From the NCBI RefSeq assembly GCF_001435575.1, contig NZ_AZEA01000002.1:210423-274422 (forward strand): a DNA stretch of 64,000 bases, written 5' to 3'. Within the stretch, counting starts at the first letter, position 1; each line of letters starts with the position of its first letter. The notes under the pieces are model-generated. The model ran no database searches. It had not been told where the DNA came from and saw only the letters and a list, made by a program, of their open reading frames with translations. The DNA is from Lentilactobacillus sunkii DSM 19904. Its GTDB lineage: Bacteria > Bacillota > Bacilli > Lactobacillales > Lactobacillaceae. Positions 8,600 through 17,138 of the stretch are shown piece by piece. Position numbers and translations under genes: made by a program.

Positions 8600-8640
8600 A
8601 AAAATGTGGCTGAGATTTAAACAATCTCAGCCACATTTTT
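8600..8640. terminator. Bidirectional rho-independent terminator
   Basis: A perfect 18-bp stem (AAAAATGTGGCTGAGATT and its complement) with a 5-nt loop sits between two convergent genes. It has A- and T-runs on both sides, so it can end both transcripts. Confidence 0.9.
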
Positions 8641-8668
8641 GTGTTATTGAATATGTTGTAGGTAATAT

Positions 8669-9586
8669 CTACTCATCATTTAAATGCAGCTTATCTAACA
8701 GCCTTTTTGATTTAAGGTTTCGGTTGTTATAATCATTTTCCAACTGGTTTGTGATTTTGACAAATTCCCGATACTTTCTGGGAGACATCCCAGTTTCATT
8801 TTTAAAAACTGTACTAAAGTAGGAAGTGCTTTGAAATCCCAGTTCATCCGCAATTTTTGCGATGGAATCTTCAGTTGAATTCAGCAACTCCTTGGCAGTC
8901 CGAGATTTTGAAAGATTAATATACTTTTGAACAGTTGTATTTTTATATTTCTTAAACATCCGACTCAGATATTCCCGTGTTACAAACAATTCCTTACTTA
9001 TATCGGCAAGCGACAAGCTAACAGCGGGGTGTTCCTCGATATATTCAATGGCGGTCTGAACCAGTTGTTCTGGTGAGGACGCCTTCCGATTACGATCAGA
9101 CTTAACATCCCTATTGATTTGTAAGAATAACTGGCAAAGTTTGCAGACAATCATCTCAAGATAACCGGGACGCTTATTAATTTGTTCATCTACAATTACC
9201 GTCATTGTCCTTTGAATATTCTGTAAAATAGAACTTGGCAGTTGATATACCCCGGTAAATTTATCAAAGAAATCAAATGTTCCAAAACCGATTAATTCCT
9301 TCATCTTCGTATCTGTATAATTTCCATCAAATTCGATCACAATTCGAGTGTGACTTTTCGAGTTCATCATATCAATTCTGTGAGGAATATTAGGCTTAAT
9401 AATAAATAAAGAACCTGGTTGGGCAGGATAGGTACGCCCATTGTAAATAAACTCACCATCGCCATCAAGAATCAGCATCAGTTCACATTCAGGATGATAA
9501 TGCATATCTCTTTGAGCTTGTGGGTGGTCAATATAATTGAGTTCAGTTCGAATAAACGTATCTCTGACAACATGTGCTTTGATCAT
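8669..9586 (-). CDS. AraC family transcriptional regulator with cupin sensor
   Basis: This 305-residue regulator has an N-terminal cupin (about residues 25-75: HYHPECELMLILDGDGEFI, then GSLFIIKPNIPHRI) that should bind a sugar. The C-terminal double helix-turn-helix occupies about 185-285 (LSLADISKELFVTREYLSRM; IADELGFQSTSYFSTVFKNE; GMSPRKYREF), the full AraC/XylS signature. It is convergent with the glycosidase/GPH unit and the likely activator of it. A cre-like site in its leader (9619-9632) suggests carbon catabolite control of the regulator itself. Which of the two AraC genes in this region controls which transporter is not shown by sequence. Confidence 0.88.
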   Translation of the reverse strand: MIKAHVVRDTFIRTELNYIDHPQAQRDMHYHPECELMLILDGDGEFIYNGRTYPAQPGSLFIIKPNIPHRIDMMNSKSHTRIVIEFDGNYTDTKMKELIGFGTFDFFDKFTGVYQLPSSILQNIQRTMTVIVDEQINKRPGYLEMIVCKLCQLFLQINRDVKSDRNRKASSPEQLVQTAIEYIEEHPAVSLSLADISKELFVTREYLSRMFKKYKNTTVQKYINLSKSRTAKELLNSTEDSIAKIADELGFQSTSYFSTVFKNETGMSPRKYREFVKITNQLENDYNNRNLKSKRLLDKLHLNDE

Positions 9587-9618
9587 TTTATCACCTGAAA
9601 TTTCATTTGCAGTATTCT

Positions 9619-9632
9619 AGTAAACGCTTACA
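9619..9632 (-). promoter_or_regulatory. cre-like catabolite control site upstream of the AraC gene
   Basis: Read on the minus strand the site is TGTAAGCGTTTACT, which matches the CcpA consensus (TG-N-AA-N-CG-N-T...) except at the last base. It lies about 35 bp upstream of the AraC start, a position suited to repression. Confidence 0.55.
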
Positions 9633-9687
9633 TTCTTATTCTACATACTTTTTATTAAAATGACTACTTAATTAACAAAGTCGTCAT

Positions 9688-9718
9688 TTACATTCCCCCA
9701 CCAACCGAGGGAATGTAA
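9688..9718. repeat. Perfect inverted repeat in the AraC upstream region
   Basis: TTACATTCCC at 9688-9697 and GGGAATGTAA at 9709-9718 form a perfect 10-bp inverted repeat with an 11-nt spacer. There is no T-run on either side, so it is more likely an operator or RNA hairpin than a terminator. It lies about 100 bp upstream of the AraC gene. Confidence 0.55.
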
Positions 9719-9831
9719 GCTAGGTTCTTTAGATTACTGTTAATAGAGGACATCATCAATTAACCTTCTCCCAAAGGAAAATATCTGACATGCCAACTCA
9801 TTCCTGCAAAAAATTTAGTTGATGAAAACCT

Positions 9832-9880
9832 AAAAACTGAGATAAGGTTTCCAAAAAGCAGGGAAACCTCATCTCAGTTT
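9832..9880 (-). terminator. Terminator of the SMR efflux gene
   Basis: Arms AAACTGAGAT and GGTTTCC pair with GGAAACC and ATCTCAGTTT around a short loop. On the minus strand the stem is followed by TTTTT. Confidence 0.75.
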
Positions 9881-9910
9881 ATTTTGGTTGTTCGTCAACC
9901 TTATTGGTAA

Positions 9911-10234
9911 TTAGTGACTGGGGCCATACAGATTCAAAACGACAACCCCAACCAAAATCAAACCAATTCCAATAATGCTCGCAGCGTTGATCGGCTCTTT
10001 CCACAAGACAATCGAGATAACAGTGGTCATGACAATTCCGATGCCGCTCCATAATGCGTATGCAAGATTTAGACTAAGACTTTCCATTGCAATCGCCAGG
10101 AAAACAAAGCAAAGTCCATAAGCACCGAGGGCCCCAACGGAAGGCCAAAAAATGGTAAATCCGGTAGATGCCTTCAGCAAATTCGTTCCCAACAGCTCGC
10201 CAACAATGGCAATTATTAAAAATACATATCCCAT
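9911..10234 (-). CDS. Small multidrug resistance (SMR/DMT) efflux protein
   Basis: This 107-residue protein has four membrane helices, the usual SMR length. The first helix holds the essential membrane-embedded glutamate at residue 13 in GELLGTNLLKAS, equivalent to Glu14 of EmrE. The third contains YALWSGIGIVMTTVISIV and the fourth GIGLILVGVVVLNL. The family exchanges protons for quaternary or guanidinium cations as a dimer. The gene stands alone here; I looked for a guanidine riboswitch in the roughly 200 nt upstream and did not see the conserved blocks. Substrate class (drug/quaternary amine or guanidinium) remains open. Confidence 0.85.
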   Translation of the reverse strand: MGYVFLIIAIVGELLGTNLLKASTGFTIFWPSVGALGAYGLCFVFLAIAMESLSLNLAYALWSGIGIVMTTVISIVLWKEPINAASIIGIGLILVGVVVLNLYGPSH

Positions 10235-11091
10235 GTTTTCACCTCAAAGTGATGAATAGCTTATTAATTTATTCAGCAATGAGGTCGTTTACCAAAGAAC
10301 ATCCCATGCAAGTGCCAAGTATAATGTTTTATCCATTACTTTGACCAATCCTTTTTGATAGTGAAAATAGTATACCATTCGAAGATACAGAAATGTCAGG
10401 AAAACTTTGAAATTCAATATATAAACTTGCCGTCAATAAATGACACGACTCCAAATTCTGCCGGGTCGTGCCATTTATTGCCGTGGAGATTACTCGTATT
10501 GTTACTTTAAGATGATCGCAAGTGATGACCAGCTGTCAGAAAGCTGGTATTACAATCTACTGAATTTGTAATAATGATCCATCTTACGGTCAACAAAAAT
10601 GAGTGCGTTGAATGATTGCAACTGTTCATGTATTTATAGACTACTCGAAAATACCAATTTCCTTCTTCTAATATTCCGTTTTCTCTTAAGTTGTTCATCG
10701 TTCTGTGATTTCTTTTCGAAATTCTGCCTTAGGTATCAAACCCACCTTCAATTTTGAATATCTTTCCTGAGATCTTGTTAAGCAAGCCACCATGGATCAT
10801 AAGTGTAAGGTATTATGGCAAAAATCGTTTTAACGAAGTTTAAATGTCATTGCCCATGTTGACATAAGGATCTACAGATATAAAAATACTGTTCAATAAA
10901 CTAAAACGTCCGGTGGAAAAGATCTCCAAAGGCTCAATAATATGTGGCAACACCTCCCGATGCCATCTAACAAGTGGGTTAGATGATCTATGGGAAAAGT
11001 GTAAGCCCTTGCAAAAAGATTTTTAATGCAAATTATTTGATATCTAATTACCTTTTTTGACATTGAGATTTCCTTAACAGTTTTAAAAGGT
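10235..11091. other. Long intergenic region with orphan hairpins, no convincing gene
   Basis: About 850 bp of AT-rich DNA lie between the SMR gene and the second GPH transporter promoter. A 63-codon minus-strand frame (10507-10698) lacks a ribosome binding site and any family signal. Two hairpins stand out. One at 10434-10480 has near-perfect arms (CAATAAATG, CACGAC and complements). The other at 10964-10985 is perfect (CATCTAAC/GTTAGATG, 6-nt loop). Neither has a T-tract. The stretch could hold decayed DNA or a small RNA; nothing decides this. Confidence 0.45.
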
Positions 11092-11283
11092 TATACCGAA
11101 AATTATCCGTATAATTTTAAAGTAGCAAAACATTTATTAATTCGTTAGTCATGGGGGATTCAGAACAACACAATTTAAAGAGCTAAGCGTTAAGTCGGAA
11201 ACTTCACATAATTATTCGGATAAATAAAAAACATCTTGACTTATGCGGATAAATAAAATAATATTTGCCTGTAAGCGTATTCG
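11092..11283 (+). promoter_or_regulatory. Promoter region of the second GPH transporter with repeated operator elements
   Basis: A strong sigma-A promoter is TTGACT (11236-11241), a 17-bp spacer and TAATAT (11259-11264). CGGATAAATAAA occurs twice (11217-11228 and 11246-11257), 29 bp apart, with the second copy inside the spacer. TATACCG (11092-11098) and TATCCGTATAAT (about 11105-11115) repeat the block seen before the glycosidase gene. A cre-like TGTAAGCGTATTCG (11270-11283) follows the -10 with one clear mismatch to consensus. AraC control and CcpA roadblocking are inferred. Confidence 0.6.
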
Positions 11284-11347
11284 CAAAAATCGTTTTAATG
11301 CTGGTTCAGTCTGGGTACTGAATACTAATAGAAAGAAGGATTCTATT

Positions 11348-12736
11348 TTGGCATCTAATTCGATTTCAGGAAAAACAAATTTTAGGGAGAAACTACATTT
11401 TTGGGATTACCTTGGCTTTGGAGCTGGGGATATGGCCATCAACTTCACCTTTGGTTCATTAGGAGTGTTTGTCGTTTACTTCTACACGAACGTCGTTGGA
11501 CTGTCAGCTGGTGTTGTTGGGACAATGATGTTAATATCACGGTCATTTGACGGGATCATCGATATGGTTATCGGTGGTTTGGTTGACCGTACACGAAGCC
11601 GTTGGGGGAAAACTCGTCCCTGGCTTTTATTTGGCGCCATTCCGTTTGCTGTATTAACAGTATTAATCTTCGCAGTTCCAACAAATATTTCTGGTGTTGG
11701 CAAGATTGCTTATGCGTTTGTTTCGTATAACGTCTTGATGATTTCTTTCTCATCCATTGCCATTCCATTTGGAACTTTGAACTCACTGGTTACTCGGGAT
11801 CGACACCAGCGAGAAACATTTAACATTTTCCGAATGACAGAAGCTCAGATTGGTTTGATTATTGTTACCAACCTGACAATGCCATTGGTTCAAATGTTTG
11901 GCGGTCAACAATTTGGCTGGATCTTAGCATATGCATGTCTGGGTGTTGGTTCAATTGCCCTACTGTGGATCGTATTCTTTACACAGCGTGAACGTGTTCA
12001 AATCACTGAAAAGCAGGAAGAAACGCTCACAGTCCGCAAGCAATTATCATTGATCTTCAAAAACAAGTTTTGGATCCTTGCCTTCCTGTTTGCGGTCACA
12101 TTCAGTGTTACAACCGCTTTTAATCAATCAACAATGGTTTATTTTGCTCAGTATATTTTGCATGATAAAAATTTAGTTGGAATTATGAATGTTTTATACT
12201 ACGTTCCAACTATCTTAGGGTTCTTTGTTTCTGTTAAACTGTTCGATAAGTTTGGTAAAACAAAGATGATGGTTGTAGGTGCTGTTATCAGTATCATCGG
12301 CTATGCGATGCCACTGATCATGCCAAAAAGTGTTGGCTTTAATGAATTTGCTCAAGTCATTAAAGGCTTGGGTCAAGCCCCACTTCTTGGTTCATTATGG
12401 GCATTATTCCCTGACACCATTGAATATGGTCATTGGAAAACTGGTCACAGAATCGAAGGATTACTTTATTCCGGTGGTAGTTTAGGTCAAAAGCTTGGTC
12501 TGGGTATTGGTACTGCTGCTGTTGGTTGGGTATTAGGTATGGGCCATTACAACGGAGCCGTTGCCACCCAATCAGCCAGTGCGGTCCACGCAATTTACTG
12601 GATTTTCATCTACCTACCAGTTCTCTTCTTTATTCTTCAGTTGATTATTCTCCACTTCTACACGATTGATAAAATATATCCAAAAATCATGGATGATTTG
12701 AGAAATGATAGATTTGCAGACGGTGCGGACAAATAG
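11348..12736 (+). CDS. GPH-family sugar:cation symporter (MFS fold)
   Basis: The protein has 462 residues from the TTG at 11348, which follows GAAGGA by about 8 nt. An in-frame ATG at 11243 would add 35 basic residues unlike the family and would lie inside the promoter, so I reject it. Near residue 60-90, MLISRSFDGIIDMVIGGLVD then RTRSRWGKTRPWLL is the hallmark loop 2-3 region of GPH transporters, and IEYGHWKTGHRIEGLLYSGG is the conserved segment before helix 11. It is followed after 22 nt by galM, so the imported sugar is probably a hexoside or pentoside whose product needs mutarotation. Confidence 0.87.
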   Translation: MASNSISGKTNFREKLHFWDYLGFGAGDMAINFTFGSLGVFVVYFYTNVVGLSAGVVGTMMLISRSFDGIIDMVIGGLVDRTRSRWGKTRPWLLFGAIPFAVLTVLIFAVPTNISGVGKIAYAFVSYNVLMISFSSIAIPFGTLNSLVTRDRHQRETFNIFRMTEAQIGLIIVTNLTMPLVQMFGGQQFGWILAYACLGVGSIALLWIVFFTQRERVQITEKQEETLTVRKQLSLIFKNKFWILAFLFAVTFSVTTAFNQSTMVYFAQYILHDKNLVGIMNVLYYVPTILGFFVSVKLFDKFGKTKMMVVGAVISIIGYAMPLIMPKSVGFNEFAQVIKGLGQAPLLGSLWALFPDTIEYGHWKTGHRIEGLLYSGGSLGQKLGLGIGTAAVGWVLGMGHYNGAVATQSASAVHAIYWIFIYLPVLFFILQLIILHFYTIDKIYPKIMDDLRNDRFADGADK

Positions 12737-12758
12737 ATATTTGGAGGCAATTATAACA

Positions 12759-13811
12759 ATGGATAACAAAGTTACAGGAAAAATCGATCAGTTTGATGAT
12801 TATCAGGGTCATCCGATCAAAAAACTGACGTTGAAAAATTCAAATAATGTTTCAATTTCCGTTATCACGTTAGGATCGACGCTGTATGAGTTAAATGTCC
12901 CCGATGAGAACGGTCAACCTCATAACATCGTCTTGAACTACCAGCATAGTGAGGATTATCTCAAAAATCCGTTTTATGTATGTATGGGAATTGGCCGGGT
13001 AGCTGGTCGGATAGCTGACGGGAAATTGGTCATCGATCAAAACAAGTACAATTTGCCAACCAACGAAGGAAGTACAACGCTGCATGGCGGCCCGCATGGA
13101 TTTAATACTCAAATTTGGGATGGCAAAATTGAAACCCAAAATGGTCAAGACGTCATCGTGCTTCAGCATCTCCAAAGATCAGAGGATGATGGTTTCCCTG
13201 GTGATATGGATGTCACAATCACTTATTCACTTTCAGACGATGATGTGGTTTCAATTAAGTTCACTGCCAAGAGCACAGAAGATACTGTTTTCAACCCAAC
13301 TCAGCACACCTATTTCAATCTCGGAGATGGCAACACCATCAACGATCAACTTCTTAAGATCAATTCAAGTCAGGCACTCAAACTGGATGATAAAAAGATT
13401 CCCACCAAAGAAAGAATTGATGTCAATAACACCCCTTACGATTTTAATGGCTTCAAAAAGTTAGGTGAGTCTATTGCTGCGATGGGGAAAACTAAGGAAA
13501 AAGGGTTCGACGATGTGTTTCCTGTTAATCCGGACACCAATAACATCATTGCGGAATTAAGAGATCCGGCCACTAACCGTGGTGTGACTGTGGAGTCATC
13601 CCGTGACGGCATGATCTTGTTCACTGCAAACTCATTTACTCACGAAAATATGAATTTCGTTCGTACGAATGGTGTTGGTAACCCATACTTAGGTGTCGCT
13701 CTTGAACCAATGTTTTTAGCTAAACCTGGTCAAGATAGAGATTTTTCAGAAATGAAAGTTCCTAAGAATCACCCAGTTACTCACACGATCAAATACCACC
13801 TCAGTTATTAG
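12759..13811 (+). CDS. galM: Aldose 1-epimerase (galactose mutarotase)
   Basis: The 350-residue product starts at the ATG at 12759, which follows TTGGAGG by 10 nt; an earlier in-frame ATG would overlap the transporter. Family motifs are NEGSTTLHGGPHGFNTQIW (substrate-site histidine), FNPTQHTYFNLGDG (catalytic histidine region) and GVALEPMFLAKPG (catalytic glutamate in the ALEP context). The enzyme interconverts alpha and beta anomers of aldoses in the cytoplasm. It is co-transcribed with the GPH transporter directly upstream, which suggests that the imported glycoside releases a sugar in the wrong anomeric form for its kinase or isomerase. Confidence 0.9.
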   Translation: MDNKVTGKIDQFDDYQGHPIKKLTLKNSNNVSISVITLGSTLYELNVPDENGQPHNIVLNYQHSEDYLKNPFYVCMGIGRVAGRIADGKLVIDQNKYNLPTNEGSTTLHGGPHGFNTQIWDGKIETQNGQDVIVLQHLQRSEDDGFPGDMDVTITYSLSDDDVVSIKFTAKSTEDTVFNPTQHTYFNLGDGNTINDQLLKINSSQALKLDDKKIPTKERIDVNNTPYDFNGFKKLGESIAAMGKTKEKGFDDVFPVNPDTNNIIAELRDPATNRGVTVESSRDGMILFTANSFTHENMNFVRTNGVGNPYLGVALEPMFLAKPGQDRDFSEMKVPKNHPVTHTIKYHLSY

Positions 13812-13846
13812 TTGTCATTAACTCTCATTAACATTTTTAACTTAAT

Positions 13847-13903
13847 TCGCTCAATATTAGCACTCTGCTTTCCTTTCAGTGCTGGTATTGGGCGAATGTT
13901 TTT
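13847..13903 (+). terminator. Terminator after galM
   Basis: Arms TTCGCTCAATATTAGCACT and AGTGCTGGTATTGGGCGAA pair with a 12-nt loop, followed by TGTTTTTAT. Confidence 0.85.
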
Positions 13904-14095
13904 ATATCGACTCTTTTGCGAAGTAATATAAATTAGACTGGCATAATGACACTTATCAGAAATTGATCGTCAAAAAAGAACAAACGCGTTATAATATGAG
14001 TGTAATTCAGATTGATATTCTAATATGTCAAACAAGATCAGCGCTGCAATTTAGTCCACAAAAACGATTTAAACGGTGTTAACGGGGGTATCTTA

Positions 14096-15031
14096 ATGAA
14101 ATGCTTAATCTCATCAACACAGTTTCCAGTAACGTTCACAGTCGGAGGAGAATTCAGGACGTCATTACCATGGAAGCATGACGTTGTCTGTAATGAAGAC
14201 TATGAATTATTTATCATGCTGAAGGGATCATTGTATCTAAACCTTGACGACCGATCAGTCACTCTGAAACATAATGAAATTTTGCTCGTTCCAAGCGGCG
14301 TCACAATCAGTGGCAGAGAAAAATCCAGCAACTTATCCTTCCTGTGGCTACATTTCCTTCCGTCAAAAGATTCAGACCTCAGAGAATTCGATAACCAAGA
14401 AATCAAACCAATGCTCGCCAAAGATGGTTATCGGCAATACGTGCTACCCGTTCGAACGAAAGTTGAGAACACTGACCACCTGGTGATAGCAGCTTATGAT
14501 CTCCTAAATCGTGTACATAACGACGTTTATGAATTTGAGAAAAGAAATTTTTTGATGACCAATATATTATTGATAATTAGTTCAGAATTTTCCCAAAGAA
14601 TATTGGCTGAAGACGCCGATCGTCAATCAGCAAGAATTTCTCAAATAAAAAAATGGATCTGTGAACATCTGGATAGCTCGCTTAGAGTTTCTAAAATAAG
14701 TCAAATATTTGGGTTGTCAGAAGAATATCTATCAAGAACTTTTAGAGAACATGAGGGTATGACAATCGTTCAGTACATGAATGTTCAAAAGATCAAAGTG
14801 GCCAAAGTTCTACTCCTACAAAGTTCACTGTCAATCAAGGAAGTTAGCAACTTTTCATATTTCCAGAATGAGAAACAATTCTTTCTTCAATTTAAAAGAA
14901 TCACCGGAACAACCCCACTCAGCTTTCGGGAAGCTCATAACGGAATCCATACAAACGATTCACTCATTGACCCTGATCTCCCAATTCCCAAACGTGCCAA
15001 GTTTATCTTAAGGGGCTTGGAGGAGAAATAA
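14096..15031 (+). CDS. AraC family transcriptional regulator
   Basis: This 311-residue protein has an N-terminal cupin-like sensor (about residues 30-75; DYELFIMLKGSLYLNLDD, HNEILLVPSGVTISG). The C-terminal AraC DNA-binding domain occupies about residues 190-280 (LRVSKISQIFGLSEEYLSRT; IKEVSNFSYFQNEKQFFLQF; GTTPLSFREAH). The second helix-turn-helix is less canonical than in the other AraC gene of this region. GGGGG precedes the ATG by about 8 nt, and TATAAT at 13990-13995 is the likely -10. It follows the GPH-galM unit and is the likely local regulator of it, though the shared promoter block could let either AraC protein act at both operons. Confidence 0.86.
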   Translation: MKCLISSTQFPVTFTVGGEFRTSLPWKHDVVCNEDYELFIMLKGSLYLNLDDRSVTLKHNEILLVPSGVTISGREKSSNLSFLWLHFLPSKDSDLREFDNQEIKPMLAKDGYRQYVLPVRTKVENTDHLVIAAYDLLNRVHNDVYEFEKRNFLMTNILLIISSEFSQRILAEDADRQSARISQIKKWICEHLDSSLRVSKISQIFGLSEEYLSRTFREHEGMTIVQYMNVQKIKVAKVLLLQSSLSIKEVSNFSYFQNEKQFFLQFKRITGTTPLSFREAHNGIHTNDSLIDPDLPIPKRAKFILRGLEEK

Positions 15032-15145
15032 GCAGATATATTCTTAGTGAGAGTTGCTGCTGTTTTTCTACTGAAAAATCAGTCGAGATATTTGCACAAG
15101 ATCATATTCGCTTAATTACCAAAACATGATCTACGATTACAACTG

Positions 15146-15195
15146 AAAAGGGAATTGAGCAATAACAGCTATCTGCTATTACTCAGTTCCCTTTT
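15146..15195. terminator. Bidirectional terminator between convergent genes
   Basis: A stem of about 22 bp with AAAAGGGAA/TTCCCTTTT ends and a tetraloop near 15170 lies between the AraC gene and the minus-strand zinc-ribbon gene. Confidence 0.85.
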
Positions 15196-15245
15196 ACTTA
15201 CATATTTAGTTGGCATCAAGACAGTTGATGATTATGGAAAAATGG

Positions 15246-15482
15246 TTATCTTTTTGTCTTGTTACCCTTGGATTTTTTCTCCGCCTGATATCGGCTCATG
15301 CCCTCTTTATAGGGATTACCAAACAACTTGCTCAACCCCGTCCACCATGAATTGGAACTAGTGGGCTCTTCGCTGTGACCGTCATCTATCGGCAATTTCT
15401 TGCCACAGTTCGGGCACACAACATCATCAGGCTTCAACTTCGCTCCACAATACGGACAAAATAAAAATTTCTGTTCGGCCAT
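15246..15482 (-). CDS. Small zinc-ribbon protein
   Basis: This 78-residue protein starts with a zinc ribbon, with Cys9, Cys12, Cys23 and Cys26 in CPYCGAKL...CPNCGKK. A polar linker follows with NSWWTGLSKLFGNPYKEGMSRY and a strongly basic end (KKSKGNKTKR). GAGG precedes the ATG. It is 5 nt downstream of a two-helix membrane protein and probably shares its transcript with that gene and the 387-residue protein before it. Zinc binding is clear from the cysteines; function is unknown. Confidence 0.75.
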   Translation of the reverse strand: MAEQKFLFCPYCGAKLKPDDVVCPNCGKKLPIDDGHSEEPTSSNSWWTGLSKLFGNPYKEGMSRYQAEKKSKGNKTKR

Positions 15483-15487
15483 TTTGC

Positions 15488-15862
15488 TTACCTCGATTGT
15501 TGCTTGTTGCGGTTACGATTGGTGTTTCGCTGACGGCGCTTTTCAGCTTCTGCTTTTTCTTGGACAGCACTCGCTTCACGAATCTGTTGTTCGCGTTTTT
15601 GACGTTCTTCCTTTGCTTTATCGTCAGCCACCATCTGATTATGAATGATGTTCGCCCGATGAGAAAGAAAGTTCCAGCCGCCAATCAGGAATAGTGCAGA
15701 AACGATTGAGTATGGGAAGGTATACCACGGAAAATAAGTTCCGCTTTTGTATATCATCGGGCCAAAATAATTATACGCCGCCATCAAAACGGTGATCATA
15801 ATCGTCATCTTCAGCGTATTAGTCAGCCATTTGGGAAATTTGAATTTCTTCTTTTTTGCCAA
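15488..15862 (-). CDS. Uncharacterised membrane protein with charged coiled C-terminus
   Basis: This 124-residue protein starts at TTG (15862) behind AGGAGG. A basic N-terminus (AKKKKFKFPKW) is followed by two membrane helices (about residues 18-35 and 45-63). A highly charged tail of about 55 residues follows, rich in Lys, Glu, Arg and Gln, which probably forms a coiled coil and ends in an Arg/Asn-rich stretch. No family recognised. It sits 11 nt after one unknown gene and 5 nt before the zinc-ribbon gene, so the three are likely one operon. Confidence 0.65.
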   Translation of the reverse strand: MAKKKKFKFPKWLTNTLKMTIMITVLMAAYNYFGPMIYKSGTYFPWYTFPYSIVSALFLIGGWNFLSHRANIIHNQMVADDKAKEERQKREQQIREASAVQEKAEAEKRRQRNTNRNRNKQQSR

Positions 15863-15873
15863 AGCGCATCCTC

Positions 15874-17037
15874 CTAATCAATTTCATTTTCCGTCAAGAA
15901 TGCTTTGAAATAATCAAAAGCCATCTCGCGGATATTTTCAATCCCGATTTGTTGGGTCGGCAGCTCGCCGTCATCGTCAACATCCAATAGTTCAACGGTT
16001 AAAACACCAGTGTCAAGGTTAATAGCAGTCGGGTATCCAGCGAAGTTTTCTTCGTCAGCCGTTTCAAAGCGAATCACTTTTTGATACTGAATCGATTGAG
16101 TAATAATATTAATCAAAATATTATCGGCATTATCAAAAGCCCGGTCTGAATTCAGCACGGACAACGCAAAATGCTTGTTGCTTTTATTTTCGGCGACAAA
16201 TTTATCAATTACTCGAAGGTAATCGGAATCTGTAATCAGCCTTGCAATATCATCATACCTGATCCAGACGTATCCGCCAAATCGACCATTCATGTCGACC
16301 ACCATCATCACAAGTTCATTGTGGTTGCTGGAGATAATCTTGCCGACATAAAAGTATTTACGGTCATCATTGGTATCAATAACCAGCCAATCACCGGAAT
16401 TCCTGAACTTGGTCACGACATCGCGGAATGCCGTTGGATCTGAAATAATTGTATTTACAATATGATTTTCCGGCTTCACCATATCCAACACGTTCTGCAA
16501 TAATTGTAATTCGGTACCGCCAAATTCAATCCCACGAATATCGTCAAATTGAATGTTAAAAACAGGCCGTTTTGAAAAATCGAATTTATTAATGTTGGTA
16601 AAAGTCATCCCGTCTTCATGAATTTCGGAGATGAGGCCTTCGTTGTACTTAAGCTTGCCGGCTTCTTCAGTGATAATGAGGCCAACTTTTGATTCATCGT
16701 GAAGGGTTTGAATAACCCGATCGAATAATGAATCACTCATCTTAATTGGCAGGTCAAATGCCGGCTGGGAATTGAGATGATGCTTTTCATCAAATTCAAT
16801 TCGGTCCTCCATATTTGCCAGATCATAACTGTCAGTTTCAACCGACTTAACCGATGACAACTTTAAATAAACCTCACCGTCCTGAATACCATAGTCATTA
16901 TAGGTCAGCATGATGAAATCTTTGTCACTTAAAAATTGAATGACACCGGTATACACGATGTCGGAATCATTTTGAAAGGCGTTAATTAACTGCTCATCGA
17001 TTTGGGCGGTGCGGAGCTTGTCGTATAGGGCTTTCAT
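15874..17037 (-). CDS. Uncharacterised 387-residue cytoplasmic protein
   Basis: The first gene of a three-gene unit, it is acidic and rich in beta-prone stretches, with no membrane segment or signal peptide. Short similar units recur: YTGVIQFLSDKDFIMLTYND, then FNIQFDDIRGIEFGG, FYVGKIISSNHNELVMMVVD and WIRYDDIARLITDSDYLRVI. These look like repeated small barrel units in which a strand pair is followed by a DDI helix start. I know no family that matches. AAGAAGTGA before the ATG is a moderate ribosome binding site. Association with a membrane protein and a zinc ribbon may point to a stress or envelope role, but this is speculative. Confidence 0.65.
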   Translation of the reverse strand: MKALYDKLRTAQIDEQLINAFQNDSDIVYTGVIQFLSDKDFIMLTYNDYGIQDGEVYLKLSSVKSVETDSYDLANMEDRIEFDEKHHLNSQPAFDLPIKMSDSLFDRVIQTLHDESKVGLIITEEAGKLKYNEGLISEIHEDGMTFTNINKFDFSKRPVFNIQFDDIRGIEFGGTELQLLQNVLDMVKPENHIVNTIISDPTAFRDVVTKFRNSGDWLVIDTNDDRKYFYVGKIISSNHNELVMMVVDMNGRFGGYVWIRYDDIARLITDSDYLRVIDKFVAENKSNKHFALSVLNSDRAFDNADNILINIITQSIQYQKVIRFETADEENFAGYPTAINLDTGVLTVELLDVDDDGELPTQQIGIENIREMAFDYFKAFLTENEID

Positions 17038-17138
17038 GGTGTCACTTCTTTCTTGTTGGGGTGGGGGTGGGGGTATTAGTTTGTGGTTTTAGATTTTAGT
17101 GGAGATTCTTTTGAGTCCTACTTTTATCTTGCCGAAAT

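Noticed and set aside
10235..10440. Guanidine riboswitch upstream of the SMR efflux gene
   Set aside because: Neither the paired ACGR loops of the mini-ykkC type nor other conserved blocks could be found.
10507..10698. 63-codon minus-strand frame in the long intergenic region
   Set aside because: No ribosome binding site and no family likeness; Cys, Ser and Asn-rich content looks like translated non-coding DNA.
11243..11347. N-terminal extension of the second GPH transporter from an ATG at 11243
   Set aside because: The ATG lies between the -35 and -10 of a strong promoter and has no ribosome binding site; the extension is unlike the family. TTG at 11348 has GAAGGA in front.
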